Below, one piece after another: positions 1 to 13,630 of a stretch of DNA of 34,792 nt. Origin of the DNA: Saccoglossus kowalevskii. Lineage: Eukaryota; Hemichordata; Enteropneusta; Harrimaniidae. The notes beneath the pieces are model-generated. The model worked only from the letters and a program-made list of their open reading frames with translations, made no database searches and was not told the DNA's origin. The stretch's first letter is position 1. Each line of letters opens with the position of its first letter. Made by a program: the position numbers and the translations under genes. The stretch is taken from the NCBI RefSeq assembly GCF_000003605.2, contig NW_003156736.1, forward strand, positions 641,214 to 676,005. Direction: 5' to 3'.

Positions 1-164
1 TCAAGGGGGATTCGCACAGAGTTCTGGGTAAATCAAGTGCGCATTTGAAACCGACAGGGTGTCGATTTACTAGGTGACGTGTTTCACAACTTGTTTATTT
101 ATATACGTATAGCGGATGATTTTTTTTGAAAATTAGTATTTATTGATTTTCAGCCCCCAAGTGA

Positions 165-264
165 CTGTGGTCCCATGCGACGCCTATCACCTGTGAAATA
201 CATTGTGTGTGCTTGTTTACACAAACTTCGAAAGCGCTGTACGACGGTCATCGCCCCTTTAAAT
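165..264 (+). mobile_element. Diverged copy A of the TTAAAGCGCGG-ended MITE-like family
   Basis: It shares with the copy at 15,111 the ordered blocks GGTCCCATGCGACG, GTGAAATACATTG, GTTTAC and CGAAAGCGCTGTACGACGG. It ends in CCCTTTAAAT, the degenerate reverse complement of the family terminus. The copy is old and the boundaries are approximate. Confidence 0.55.
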
Positions 265-554
265 GTCAATTGTTTGAAAACATTTTATGTGCATATTATG
301 TATAATTGGAAATAAATATTTATGTTTCAATTTTTTCAGCACTATCATATTTCTGTAAAACCTAATTCTCAAAATAAACACAAAAAGGCGTTTAAACTAA
401 CTATACAAGGGCGCGTTGAACAATTTCTAGAGGGGGCGCTCCACTTCTTACCTTGTTCAGAGAAAATACTGGTTATTTATGAAACTGACTCTTAATATAA
501 ACAAGTCATTGAAAATGACACATTCCCCGTTAAGTTCTCTTTGTGCTCGTCATA

Positions 555-650
555 TTAAAGCGGAGGGGTTGTCGCGAGCGTGTCCTTGAAACTTGAGTTC
601 CAAGTGGCGTATACAACAGATTGTTTATTTACATCAAAACACGTGTTTCG
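555..650. mobile_element. Truncated copy G of the TTAAAGCGCGG-ended MITE-like family
   Basis: It begins TTAAAGCGGAGGGGTTGTCG, close to the family terminus at 21,334. It continues with the internal block GCGTATACAACAGATTG and TTTATTTACAT, which matches the centre of the copy at 15,111. No second terminus is visible, so it is treated as a fragment. Confidence 0.5.
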
Positions 651-699
651 TGTCATAGTAATATGGCCAAAATAAAAACAGCCGTTATTCAGCCATCTT

Positions 700-1724
700 T
701 GATCTGATTAGGAAACACACTGATATGTATGATGTATGTGCCAAATACGAATGAAAATGGTACATAAATTGTGGAAATATAGTAGTAAGGCCAAAAAGTC
801 ATATGGCTGTCAATCGGCCATCCTTGACCAGATTTTGAAACAAATTGTCATGGATATGCATCCTAACATGTATAAAGTACATGTATGTGCCAAATTTGAA
901 TGAAAACTGACAGAGCACATCCAAGATACCGCATAAAAAACAAAAACAAGATGCCTGCCAGTCGACCATCTTTGATCCATAATGGACATGTATCCTAACA
1001 TGTATAATCTATATACCAAGTTTGAATGACAACTGACAAAGCATGTCCAAAATACAACATTTTCAAAAAACAAGATGGCTGCCAGTCGGCCATTTTGAAT
1101 CGAATCGCTAAACCACTGCATGTGCATATGTCCCACATAAGGTACTAGTCACATGCAAAGAAAGAACGGAATCAGTCCACAGGATTCTGAAATATGACGT
1201 TGGATAGACTGACGCAGGGACAGACGGACACACGGACGGACGGTCGGACGGACAGACTCAGGAACTCATGGACGGTCGGGGACATGTATCCTAACATGTA
1301 TGATCTATGTAGTAAATTTGAATGAAAACTGACAAAGCATGTCCAAAATACGACATTTTCAAAAAACAAGATGGCTGCCAGTCAGCCATCTTTGATCCAA
1401 TTGTGAAATAAATCATCATGGACATGTATCCTAACATGTATAATCTATGTACCAAGTTTGAATGAAAACTGACAAAGCATGTCCAAAATACAACATTTTC
1501 AAAAACAAGATGGCTGCCAGTCGGCCATTTTGAATCCAATCGCTAAACCACTGCATGTGCATATGTCCCACATAAAGTACTAGGCACATGCAAAGAATGA
1601 ACGGCATCGGTCCAAGGGACTCTGAGATATGACTCCGGACGGACGCACGGACGCACGGACGCACGGACGGACGGAGACCGAATTATAAGTCCCCTTTTTC
1701 GGACTTCGTCCGAACGGGGACTAA
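700..1724 (+). mobile_element. Composite interspersed repeat with internal tandem units, GGAC-rich tail and terminal hairpin
   Basis: Two related elements lie end to end (about 700-1262 and 1270-1724). Each contains roughly 135-140-bp units marked by CATGTATCCTAACATGTAT (near 851, 984, 1281 and 1420) followed by a palindromic segment AAGATGGCTGCCAGTCAGCC. Each then has the block CCACTGCATGTGCATATGTC and a GGAC/ACGG-rich simple-sequence tail. The second ends in a nested hairpin at 1688-1722: outer stem AGTCCCC/GGGGACT, inner stem TTCGGAC/GTCCGAA, loop TTC. It is followed by TAA and A residues. Minus-strand ORFs across the region repeat themselves because of the tandem units and are not genes. 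The tandem core, 3' hairpin and CTAA end resemble non-autonomous Helitron/Helentron-type elements, but no 5' end or transposase supports that assignment. Confidence 0.7.
1688..1722. repeat. Nested hairpin at the end of the composite repeat
   Basis: A 7-bp outer stem (1688-1694 with 1716-1722) encloses a 7-bp inner stem (1698-1704 with 1708-1714) with a 3-nt loop. All pairs are perfect. It looks like a bacterial terminator but is the end of an interspersed element in a eukaryote. Confidence 0.8.
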
Positions 1725-4700
1725 AAAAAATATAGTGCTTTTCCTATTAACAAGAGATTGCCAAAAGTGACGTTTTAGTAAAACAGCTGTCAACTCAGGT
1801 ATAAGACAATGGAAACACTTGTGTAGCATTTAAATACTCGGCTTTCTCGAAATGCATTATATGTGCAAATCAGTCATCTTGACGGCGCATTTCATTCTCA
1901 ATGACTGTAAGAGAGGTTGTCGCTTGTAAAAGAGGTGAAACTACAAAGGAAATGTGAGCCGAATAGAGCATCACAGTATTACAACTGTGTGAGCAATCAC
2001 TGAATACAACTAAAACATATTATCGTATTAGCGACCTATTATTTTAAAAGAATTTCTTTTAAAAATACAAAAAGCAATCTGAGGGTTTTTATAAATATAA
2101 ATATCACAACAACAAAAAATACTCAGCGTTTGTCACAGAGAATAACAATATAAATATAATCGAAAACGATAGAAGCCAGTGTAAAAATGTATATAAATTT
2201 CGAATTGCTGGTTAACGCAGCAATATTTAAAAAAAAACGAAATATGTAATTCGATGTCATGAATATGGTATGAAAAAAAAAGAGACTGAAATTAAATTTT
2301 CAGTTCGGTCAAACTAATCTCATGTATGCCAGGTATTGAATATCCAGTAATCAATTCGTTGCTACTTTGGGTGGTTTCAGATTTCAACATTGCTCACATG
2401 AAGCCATACACTTCCCTATATATCCAAAAACTAATCTGTTCAGTGCAACTCCGCTTCTACTGATCAATCACTAACGAGTCTATCTCTTTCTTTTGTAAGT
2501 ATTCTGTCTCATATCAAGCATACCTATCCGGTCCCTTACTACGACGCGCCAAGTGTTGCAAACATATTATATTAAACAGAAAAAGGGAAAGCTGTCCAAA
2601 AAAATAATAATAAATAGTTTTTCTTCGTAGAATTGAACAGAAATGAAAATAAATATTAAAACAAATGAAAAAAGTGTGACTTGCAAAATATCAACATAAA
2701 ATTAAAATAATAATATAGAAGGAAAAATAAAGTAAAAACACAATTGACGGTTTAAATGTGATTTATTACATACAATCTCCTATTTAACATACCATCCCAT
2801 TAAAGGCACACGTGGAATATTAAATATACTGGTTATAATATTTGTAATTACTATTAGTTTATATACAATTATAATGGTTAATTCATTTGTCAAAGTTGCT
2901 AAGTGTGCCATAAACTTATATGGTCTACATGACATTATATGAATGATAGAATGGCATAGTGAAGATTGCTTGCATGATTGTTTCCCCACGCCTCACTCCC
3001 ACACCCCCTCTTCTAATTATCAGAAATAATAGGTATGAGTCGATACTGTGGTATGCTTTCTGAATAGGCCTAATGAAAACAAAGCGAAAACATGTTTTGT
3101 AGTTTAATGACTCAAATTATCATACTTGTATCAATGGTTATGAGATAGTTTGTATCACATTTCCAGTTGAACCAAGAAATAAAAATGTCTGTTAATTTTT
3201 CCGTACCCACCTTCCAGCCAATCCCGCTCATAGCTACGAGATGCATTTTACTTGTTCGCTTTATGGTGAATGTCGATATGATTTATACAATTTGGCTTAT
3301 ACTTTATTTTATGGATTTTCTCCTGCGACTGAGGTTGAAAAGTTATTAGACAAATATTATTAGAAACGTTATCAAAAGCATATTTAAAAATTACAATACA
3401 ATAAACTGTGAAGGTATTATGTTATGTTAATGTTTTATATCAGATAATACAACATGTTACAGTTCTGCAATATGCGACTAATAATGTTGAGCTTGTTTTT
3501 TAGGCACTAGTCACCTTAGTAAATGGTCATTAATTACTTTATAATATTACTTTATAACAATATATTATGTCGTAAACCAAAGAAACAAAACACACACTTG
3601 TATTTTCTTTAGAGTTCGCCATGTTCCGTGTCTTCCCGCCCGTCTTAAGCCATACCACTGGTTATCGAATACCTTTTATTTTGATTTACGTAAGAATCGA
3701 ACAACGAAAACCAAAATAGAAATGTGACCCGTGATTATGAAATAAACAATACCCCTACCCCTATCGCAGTCTTAGCCCATAATTTATGTGTTGAAGAAAA
3801 ACAAAGCGAAATTGTGTCACGGCATGAAATATACTTTGTATTTAATTTACATATGCCCAAGAAAAAAAATGAACTGTGTATTGCAATTATAATTGACCCC
3901 CCCATATCATGTTTCTTTTTATTGGGATTAGGTAGATCAAGGTCAACGTAACAAAAACATGGTTTAATATTCACCATTTCTACCGTTCTCCTCCAACCCA
4001 CGACCATGCATAGAAATAGCTAATTTGTATTGATAACGTATTATATATCAAGTATTCATGTTTCCGGAGGTAATATATTCTAGTCATCATGTTATTAGTA
4101 CTGTGTTAAAAATATTCACATAATATAATGTGTATTTACATGAAACAAACTAATAAATGCATTGCCATTAATTTTGAAAGTTCGTTATAGTTATATTTGT
4201 CAATATTCATATTGTTGCCATTTCAGTATCACACTTTGTATGTTATTATTCAGTGTCTTGACAGTGCTACTGAATAGACACATTTATTCTCCTTTATTAA
4301 TTTGCATATTCATTTGCATATTCATTTGGTTAAAACGCGAATGTGGGGGAAATAAATTATAGAGATTAATTACTAGAGATCAACGTTGAAATCTCGTGAA
4401 TTTCGCAGTCGTTTAACATGTTAGAAATGAATTACTTGAACGTCAGTAATGTCTACATTGATGGACATAATCGAGTCTAAGGTTGATTTTTAATAAGACG
4501 CTTATCCAGTGCTGTGTCAAGGTGCCAGAGGGAAATTATAGTTGTGCCTGGTCAGTATGCCATACGGGATCCAGTCGATAAAGTACGCGATCCTGGCCAG
4601 ATCACCTAGTTGTGCCAACTTCACAAATCTTGTGTGTAATTTGTATATATATCTACATAGTTCCTTTAAACATCCGTCCAATCATAATTCGAGTACAGCG

Positions 4701-4799
4701 ATTACAGTAAAGTAAAACAGATGACAACACTTTATGGGCGTATGTTATATAGTTGATACATCGTTCTGCCGCAGATTACTCAATGTACATTATTCTTTT
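1725..4799. other. AT-rich intergenic DNA, nothing recognised
   Basis: Both strands were read for exon-like open frames with splice sites, tRNA-like boxes and long repeats. Only short chance ORFs (up to about 90 codons, no family resemblance) and A/T runs were seen. Confidence 0.5.
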
Positions 4800-5145
4800 T
4801 CTACGGCCTTATTCCCAATTGCTGGGGTCACCGGTGCGGATAATATCTCCGCATCATATTTTGTTTGGGTATGGGTTTTTACTGCCAGATGCCCTTTCTG
4901 TTATCGGACAAGGGCCTAGCCTCTGCTTTGTTTTCCTTCTTCTAGACTAGCTTCCAACCAGTCAACTTCGCATTCGTTAGTGAATGAATCTCGGCCTGTG
5001 GAATTGGCCTTCTAAATGAGTCTGTGGCACACTCACCCAGGGAGGGGTCGACCATATTTGATGTTCCGCCAGAGGTAGGATTTGAACTCAGGTCTACCAA
5101 TCATGAGTCTAATGCGACAACCACTATGCTACCAGTGACCGGCAT
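4800..5145 (-). mobile_element. tRNA-derived SINE
   Basis: On the minus strand the sequence opens with a tRNA-like head. An A-box-like TGGTAGCATAGTGG is the complement of 5121-5134. Then comes an anticodon-loop-like GACTCATGAT, and a B-box GAGTTCAAATCC that is the complement of 5078-5089. The head is followed by a body of roughly 250 bp containing GAAAGGGCATCTGGCAGTAA, a segment type common in the bodies or tails of invertebrate SINEs. The acceptor stem pairs poorly, so this is not a functional tRNA gene. The 3' boundary near 4800 is a guess. Two overlapping plus-strand ORFs here are by-products. Confidence 0.72.
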
Positions 5146-8100
5146 AACTAATGTACATTACGGTTACAATTTGTAGTCTGATTTATTGTTCCAGCGTCGT
5201 ATTTCGGTCACCTTAACTCTAACAACGTGTCTTATAAACATTCTTACTGCAAACAAGATGAACATGATACTAAATTACATGTGGTTATGGTATGGTTGTT
5301 ATATTTTTCTTGTATTTTTAAAGCGACTGTGTGTAATTTTAGTTTTGAAATGTAACAGTACTTTAGGCCGGTGGCCATATAGTGCGGAATAAAGAATAAT
5401 AGCTGTTCTAAAAGATACTGCGATATTTCTCTTAAAGTAGTGTTTGAATGGGACAACATGTACTCCCTTCGGTACTGTGAATGGAGGATGCTTTACAGTA
5501 ATGATTCAGTCATACACCGAATAATGTCATTCCGTATTAAAGGTTGCGCTGGGCTTGACACCTTGTTTTTTTAATTTGTCAATGTCAAATAATATTAATA
5601 AAATACATTTTAATACATGTATGTGTGTATGATTATCTCGCATCTCAGTTGAACACACTGTGAATGTAGACAGGGTGACAGATGACAAGGCAATTGCGTT
5701 ACGTTTACTGAGTTATACATAAAAAGGGAAAAAAAAGACAATTTGACACATTGACGCCCAAGTTGGGCATTAATAGGTTCGATAAGGCCGCTGTTGGACA
5801 CCGCAACGATGGATTGATTCGACCATGTGGTCCCACAAGACAAATCATGATCGATCGTCAACCAAGTCTTCCGCGTGGAAAGTGCAATTTACGTCATCAT
5901 AAATGGAAAAAAACACAAAGATTTAGAGATTTAAGCTTCGTGAATCATTAGTATCTTCATAATAGAATAAGTGAATATAAATAGATATTTATAGTCTCCC
6001 AGGAGTCAGAAATGTCATTCTCCGAATTTAAAACACAAATACATTTTGTCATATATGTGACTTAAAGTGTTGCCATATTTGGATGAAAGACTATTATGAC
6101 GACATGCGCAATAGAATGCGCACGAAACGCGTATACAGACACTTACTTAGGTGCTCGTACAAAGCAGGTGAACTAATAGGGTGATATAATAAGCTCTGTG
6201 GAATAAAATAAAGATGCTTTTAAAAGCGCGTAACCACCGGCGCCGGATAAAAGTGATGTCTGACTTCACTGGGACAAGATAACACCATTTTAAAAAGCAC
6301 TTTTCTTTCAAAACTGCAATTTCGACAAAACGGAACTGACTGTCTCTATGATGACCTCTGTAACCAGCCATTATATTGGCAGAAACGCGCTAAACGATTT
6401 GTAAGCGTCGCTGCCGGATGCTTTTTACGCAAAGTTAAATGTTACACTGACGGAAGCAAGTATGTTCTCTGACTATCACGGCATGAAATTGATATCGCAT
6501 CAGCAGTTTCGGAAAATAAAAACAAAACTTAAGAAGACCCCAAAAGCTTTTCATCATTGTATGTATATGTATATGCATTCTATGTAAATTAAAATCAAAT
6601 ATTACAAAAGAAACATAGTAATAATATTGCATTGTCCCACCAAAATACCTTTTCCAATCAGTATAGACATTTGCATAATTAAATATGAACTATTTGCTCA
6701 TTAAGTGGCCGATCAACAGCCAATATGGTGAGTGTATTTCTTTGACCAATTTCATTCGAAATGTACGAAATGGACAGTCATGTTTTTGTCTAATATCAGG
6801 TACGAGAAAACCGACAAAATTCAGTTAATATAAAAAAAATAATAAATTGCATGTGGTGTTTTCCTCACGACAATGACAACTTTTCAGTGAGTATTTTTAA
6901 CTGGATTTTCCAGCGTGACTACTTAAAAAAAAAACACGTCGAGTAAATGATATGAGCAACGGCACTCGTTATAAAAACACAATTACAACAGTAATCCAAT
7001 ATTGACTAGTGTATCAACAACACCAAAAAAACTAATCTAGTCCTCGAGTTACTGGATGACCTCGATCATGTTACAAGATCCGATGAAAAAGCAATATAGT
7101 AGTCTTTTTATAGCACAATAACGTTAATTCATCCTAATCGCTCTTTTCTCTTTCATGACAATCTTCAAAGCTTAATTTTACAGACAAAGTAACTTGCTGA
7201 ATTACAATGCAAATCCCAATCCAGATTACAACATATTTAATAATGATGTTTTGTAATATACGGTTTGTGGGTTTCAGATGAGCGTTATATGTTATTCGAT
7301 TACGTTACTAACTTGTGGGCTCGTTCACAGTTCGTACGTGACGCGCCTTCGCCAACGGTTTGCTCAAATTTGATCAACATTATCAAGAACAGCGATCATT
7401 GTGCTCCAAGTGGTATACTATATAATCAATCGAAGATTTGGTAAAAATAAGACTATAAGAGTTATACGACATATGTATATCTATATACATTGCTTACAAT
7501 AAAAGACAAATGTATACAAAGCGACTACACATTTCCAGAAGTTATATCTTGGTGTTATATCAAATGGATTTTTGGAAGATTATTTCCAAAATGGCAGCTA
7601 ATTACGTCGCATTAGGACACAAATACCACGTGACACAGAACCCCGGGTTTCTGGTGCGCGTACCATTATGACGCTCTGTGATTCGTTGCAGCCAGCCTGA
7701 TTTGTACCAGAGTGACTACCGTTATCGCATTTGCTTATGATTTTACGGTACTTTCACGGACCATTTACCTGCCAAATCGTGATGAACAAAAATGGCGATT
7801 CTGATGAAGTACTTCGACCAAAAAATCATGTGACCTGAAAATGTTCTTCATGATGGTCCAGTCGCATAGACTGATATCATTAATTTTGAAGTGAAATTGT
7901 GGTATCGGATTATTCTAAAAGCCCGATCAGTTTGGTTTTATTTCGAATTGGAATACAAAGAAATATCATCGTATAGATACAGATAGAGTCTCATTAGGTC
8001 ATAGTACAATCCAGGGGGCGCTTGTTTCCCTGTTACAGGCATACTAGTATATGCATGGTAATACACACTGTCCATTGCTGTGGCCCACCATGGGGCAATG

Positions 8101-9775
8101 TAACAGCGGCCTAGTGGTGTCAATATAAATATCAATATCAAACGGAACAATCATAGGTCGCCCGTAAATGAAATTGCTCTCTTGTTTTCGTAAATTAGGT
8201 ACGACCTTGTACATGACATATTGGCATGCAAACCTAATACAGCAATTAAGACTGTGTGTTTTTTTTCGTGGATGGTAGAATTAAATTAATTGGATCAAAT
8301 TAAATTAGATTAAATTACAGCGCCATGTCATGTCGCTTCATTGAGCGGCTAAGTGATTTAGTGATCTTTTCGCACACCGCCGTCATTGTGGTTGTTCATC
8401 AGCGAGATGATGCATGCTGGGTAAAATATTTGTCGCATCGAAGTTTTTTAAGGCTACTCGAATTGTTTGGTATTCTCATCTTGTGCAATAATATTAAGCA
8501 CAGCTTGGCCCCTCGCAAACGTGTAAACGATCTGCATGCATGCGTACAACAAATGTGTTCATTATTCTTCGAATGAAATTAATAAAGAATGTGACGAATT
8601 CCCTAGATGAATTTATTTGTATTCATGAATTTGTTGTCACGAACGAGCCCTTTCATTGCAATTTTATCACTGTAAACTTTAAAATAATATTTACTTTTTG
8701 CAACGTGTATTGAATTAATTAGAATTTTGAGGACGCAATGTTTTTTTCCGATAACGCTCACACGGGTAGGTGTGTCTTCCAATAAAATAAATCGTTTACG
8801 TTAGCAGCCGGAAGCGTGACGTAATTTGGTGTATTGTGGGATACATCGTTTATATCGTCTTGATCGATAATAAAAACATACTAGTTTTATGTTCAAAATG
8901 ACAAACTTTTGGGGTCAAAGGTCATATGCAAGGAAAGTGTCGACTTTCATAATTGCAGCCGGCGGTTTACACAGGGACGGAGAAGGGTCGTTGTTTCGTC
9001 TTTTCTGTGAGCAAAATGAAATGGAGACTCGTTTTAAAGGAAACATCAAGCCAAACAACATAATGACCCCTCAAGAAAAAGCTCCACAAATGTGGGAGAA
9101 TGCAATTTACAGATTTCATCAGTATTATGTAGTCAGCCATCTTGATTTTCAAGCAAAGGATTTTTGGTAAAGTGTGACATCATATAATCTGTTGTCAGAA
9201 ATTAAGAAAATGATTTCAAGTAGAACTTCAAAAGTTGAACTTCAAATTGAAATTGTATTCAGAATGGAAAGTGATATAAAAAACTGTAAATTGCATGTTC
9301 TTACATTTGTCGAGCTCTTTTATCTGGGAGTATTATGTTGTTAGCCTTGACTTTCCCTTTAAATTATTCAGTATTTACTAATAATAGACAATTAATGAAT
9401 GTATTTATCACTTACATAACACAATTTTTCCAATAAATTTATATGAGCTCCCAGCGTGGTTCCCATTATAAGAATTGTCACGTGGTTACCCACGTATCCA
9501 CTGCTATATCTTGTGCGTATGTTAATTAATTGTCCTTAGCAATGTTTAGTTCCTAACTGATTGCAGAAATACGATCTTGGCGTTAACGTGATAGTCATCT
9601 CAGTGTAGGGTATTATTTAATTTGTTTTGGAAAATCCTTCGGGATCAAATCAAATTTACAGACTCCACTGCAATTATATAATGGATGTAAAAAGTACAGT
9701 TACCTCTGGTCGGCACATGTTGCACTGATACAAGCTGTCAACTGATTTGACAACATACAAGACTCAGATTGGTTG
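5146..9775. other. AT-rich intergenic DNA, nothing recognised
   Basis: Only short ORFs without splice-site context or family resemblance occur. The longest (about 93 codons, 8889-9170, plus strand) has no recognisable motif. A small palindrome ACGTGGTTACCCACGT sits at about 9479-9494. No tRNA, satellite or TE terminus was found. Confidence 0.5.
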
Positions 9776-12639
9776 ATTTAATAATGATAATGATAATGAT
9801 GTTATTTTTTATGATGTAGTACACCACCTTCTCTTGTATGGGGGACATTAGAAACTCGGGCAATGGTAGAATTGAAAAACTAAATTTGCACAGGAAAGAC
9901 GCCCCTCCCCGTATTTGAAGGTTTATCAATAAACCAGATGAAGTACGGAAGAACACATGATGTGTGTTCGTCTTCGGGTTTTCGTTAGTTTTTCGTGTTC
10001 TACTAGTATGACCATCACCGTGACGAATAAATACAATTCTCGTACCAACCACAGTCTCTCTAATAGACAGTGTACTTACGTATATATGCCCTTGGTCTCG
10101 ATACCAGCTCCTCGCATTTGCATTGCTGGTTTCACCTTTTCAGGCACGCAGAGTGCCACACGAGCCACTTACACATGTTACCATTGAAAGCAGCAGTCAC
10201 AGACTCTTTCAAAATAGGAAGTACCAGAAGTAAAACCAAAGCACCGCCGAAGTGGGACACAGGGTGTTTTTAACAGTGCGTGGTTCAATTATTTTAATAC
10301 ATTCAAATGCACCGATTCACACCCTCCCCTGTGTCGACGGACTATTACACTATTGTCATAACGACCATTTCCTTATAATACTAGTAATTACTCCTCATAC
10401 AACGTTTAAAAACAAAGCAATGGAAACACGTTTTACCGTTCATCATACCAAACTACGTCATAGAATGACACATATTAGACCAATTAATCTCACCTATAAT
10501 TTGGTATGGGACTGACATTTTGACATATGATGGTTAAATTGTTATAATAACATAAACCATTTTGTAATTCTACCGTTTTATTCAAGATGTTGGTAAGGTG
10601 ACACCAGTACTTGGGCTCAAGGGAAAACTTGGTACATACCGCATCAGGCTTAATTTGATGCTACAGTTGCCCAGAACAAATATTTACACAGGCTCCACAA
10701 TATTTAAAACAATCTCATATTAAAATCAGCTCTAATTAAAACTGTGACTGGATTGGTTTAAACAAGGTTGGGGGCGTAATGATAAAACAAAAAGTATTCA
10801 GTTGTAAAACTAAATAATATTTTAAATATAAAACTTAAAAAAAAAACATACTCAGTTTAATACGAACAGTTAAAAAAAAATAAAGACTCACAAAAAACAT
10901 AAGTCACACACATGGAAATTCGAATTTTATTTGATTTTCATGAAGATTTTAATATGCATAAAATCGTTGAGAGTTTTTCGACTTAGTTACCATAATTTGG
11001 AGATTAAAATTGACAAAAGAAAGTCCAGTCACAAACAAATCGCGACAGATTTTTGTCGTTTTAGTTTGCAAGAGTAAAAAAAAAATGAGTGAGGCAATAA
11101 GAAATAATTCAGTTAATTTTTCGTTAACATTCTAGAAAAAATGTGGATTGTGATCTTGCTGTCACGCTGGCTGAACATCTTAGGAGAACATTTTATAAAT
11201 CCAATAAGAAATGAAGTTACTATGATATTATATTGTCCTCGGCTTTTTTTAGCAGAAATCTAGCAAATGTGTTCAGCAGGGTCCTAGGCGAGGTGCATGT
11301 GTGACATGTGCGAGTCCCAATTAAATTACACGTGATGCTACTTGTAATCGTATTAATTTATTATTGGTTGTTTAATTATAAATGTCATGATGCGGCGCGA
11401 CCAGTTTACCACGCGAGGGCGCTAATGTGGTTTTGCTTGCGGAGTGTATCGATTTTATTTTTAGACCATTTTAGAAAACGATCTGGCAGCGTTTGACCTG
11501 TATTTGACCCCCGCACAAGAAAGTCATAAGGCCGTCTTCAGATAACTCCAACATTATTAGCATAATGGCCACCGAAATCAAATTTATTGGAGTTTGCAGA
11601 CTGGCAACGGGCTTCCGCCTACGTCATAAGGACGACGTTGACGTCACCGAAGCTAATTATGCAGATAATAGTTCGCATCCTTGGCATAGTTGGCCGATTG
11701 CCGGGGTCTCAGGGTTGAAATATGACTCTGTCACCTATGAGACGTTGCCGGGTCTGTTGCCGCGTGCTCGGTCGGTCGCCATGACTGTCAACGTCGCAAA
11801 GTATGTCGAAATGGCGATTTCGTAGTCTCTTTCCGTACACTTCACACAGAGAAGGATTCATTCTCGTAAAAACAGGTTCCACAGTTGTTGTTCTCTTGTG
11901 AATTCATCGATTCATACAATCTCTGAGTTAAACAGTACAATATCTATAAAACAGACCTTACCACAATGTCCCCCATTACAAGATTCCACTGCATATCAAT
12001 AATGCAAGTATCGTTGACAACTGTCCCTTTGGGAGCCACTCACATTCTTTACTACGTCTGAAACTTATCAAAATATTATCGCACAGCGGTAGACCGAATG
12101 ACGTCGGCGACCATAAACGTTTGTGCTCACCAAAAGAAAGAGCGCCATCGATGTTTCAAAACAGGACATCAAACAAAATTGTCTGAAACAAAACCGCAAA
12201 GAACGCCATTACAACTGATGTTCACACTTGTTCTCATTAATTTTTGTCATACTTGGCAGTTGCTTAGTTTATTTTGCACGTTCCATACTTTACTGACATC
12301 ACCGGGTGTGACAGATTATCGATCGTACTAATTTAAAAACAAAAGAATTACAACGCCTCCTGCAATGTCGCTAGCTTCAATCCAACCAAACCCCGCGCAA
12401 TCGCTAAAACGATATTTGAAGATTTTATATTTAAGATATAAAATTCGACAAATTCTTAAAATATCATTATTATTATTAAAAAAAACACCTATCGTCCTTC
12501 AGAATTGGCGGACATTGTCTTCACAAAATCTCCTGTTTCATGAAAAATCTCGTTGTTTTTATAATACCACGTGACAACACTGGTGAGCCACTGAAGAAGT
12601 TTTTCTGTGCTTAGAAGAAATATGAGAAAGTGAATGTCT
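9776..12639. other. AT-rich intergenic DNA, nothing recognised
   Basis: A short imperfect ATAATG microsatellite lies at about 9780-9803. The remaining ORFs are under about 105 codons and carry no motif I recognise. Confidence 0.5.
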
Positions 12640-12727
12640 TCATTGCGCCGAGTCACAACGCGTAAAATACATTGTTTGTCTACAAGAAATTCAAACGCGC
12701 TGAGTGACGACCATGGCGACGTTAAAT
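12640..12727 (+). mobile_element. Diverged copy B of the TTAAAGCGCGG-ended MITE-like family
   Basis: It carries the internal series ACAACGCGTAAAATACATTG, then AAATTCAAACGCGCTGAG and GACGACCATGGCGACGTTAA. These match the right half of the copy at 15,111, and the copy ends at the family's TTAA. Confidence 0.6.
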
Positions 12728-13630
12728 GGTTTCCCTATTTCTCTGACTTTATGAGCTGCTTATGAGGTAATTATATCGGACAAGTGCTAATTTCACATCT
12801 GACAGAGCCTAGTTAATTAAAATTGATGAGTATTGTAATTAATAAATAAATAATCTCCCGTGTGAGAGCAATATTATTTATATTAGTACGTTGCCTTTAT
12901 TATATTTCCCAAATTACTAACATATTTGGATAGTTCTTTATGCGAAGGGATTTATGGAAGGTCATCATTGTTTGCTAACATTTGCTGTTATACATGATGA
13001 TCTCTACAGACCACACGCCGGGACACTTTCCAGGGGCATTTTCCAGCCATACTTTCAAATATCATATACCTTAATGTTTGCAACGTTAACTAGTTTTTGA
13101 ACTTCTTTCATTTGCGAGAGGAAATTCAGTAATGATGTGAAATTGTCCCGCGAAAATACCGAGATGTACAAACCTTTACGGTCATGCATAAAGCACATTG
13201 CTAATGGTCACTCCGCTGTTTATCAGAAAGAAGTTCAGATCTTATTTAATCGTCATCAAACACCGTGACAACAGCGCGAATGAAATTACAGCAAGCTCAG
13301 GTGCTGCCGGCAGCGCTTCAAGTTGGCAAATTAGACATCACTGATAAAACCGCCCCCCTGCCACACGACTGGCATGCGATTAAAATCGATTAAATAATTA
13401 ATGAAGACACGATGACGACATGCCCCGGCAATTTTACACTAAGTCACACGAGGCGCAGTTAAATTAATAGATGATGAGTTTTATTTCCCCCGAGAAATAA
13501 GCGTAATATCTTCATTCTTTTCATTATATTACTGTTACAAACGTACTTTTCCCTATCGCTATCTCTCATTTTAAAGTTGAGATACATGTAAAGATATACG
13601 TGTGTAGCCATATGTAAGAAATTAAATGTC
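12728..13630. other. Intergenic DNA, nothing recognised
   Basis: AT-rich sequence with scattered E-box-like and homeodomain-like words, none clustered enough to call. No exon or repeat was recognised. Confidence 0.45.

Larger units (their letters stand above)
1..699. other. Intergenic DNA with two fragments of a short inverted-repeat element
   Basis: No coding exon is supported here. The stretch holds two diverged copies (about 165-264 and 555-650) of the TTAAAGCGCGG-ended element family listed separately. The rest is AT-rich and unremarkable. Confidence 0.6.

Noticed and set aside
810-1664. Four minus-strand ORFs with repeated peptides such as VVFWTCFVSFHSNL
   Set aside because: The repetition follows the tandem DNA units of the composite repeat, and the ORFs run into simple-sequence tails. 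Not a protein family.
1688-1722. Rho-independent terminator
   Set aside because: The hairpin with A/T tail fits in form, but the window is eukaryotic and the hairpin is the end of an interspersed element.
4734-4950. Two overlapping plus-strand ORFs
   Set aside because: They lie on the antisense strand of the SINE and have no independent support.
5066-5143. A tRNA gene on the minus strand
   Set aside because: The A and B boxes are present, but the acceptor and T stems pair badly and the sequence runs on into a SINE body.
8889-9170. 93-codon plus-strand ORF with many charged residues
   Set aside because: No motif, no splice context and no neighbour to support it.
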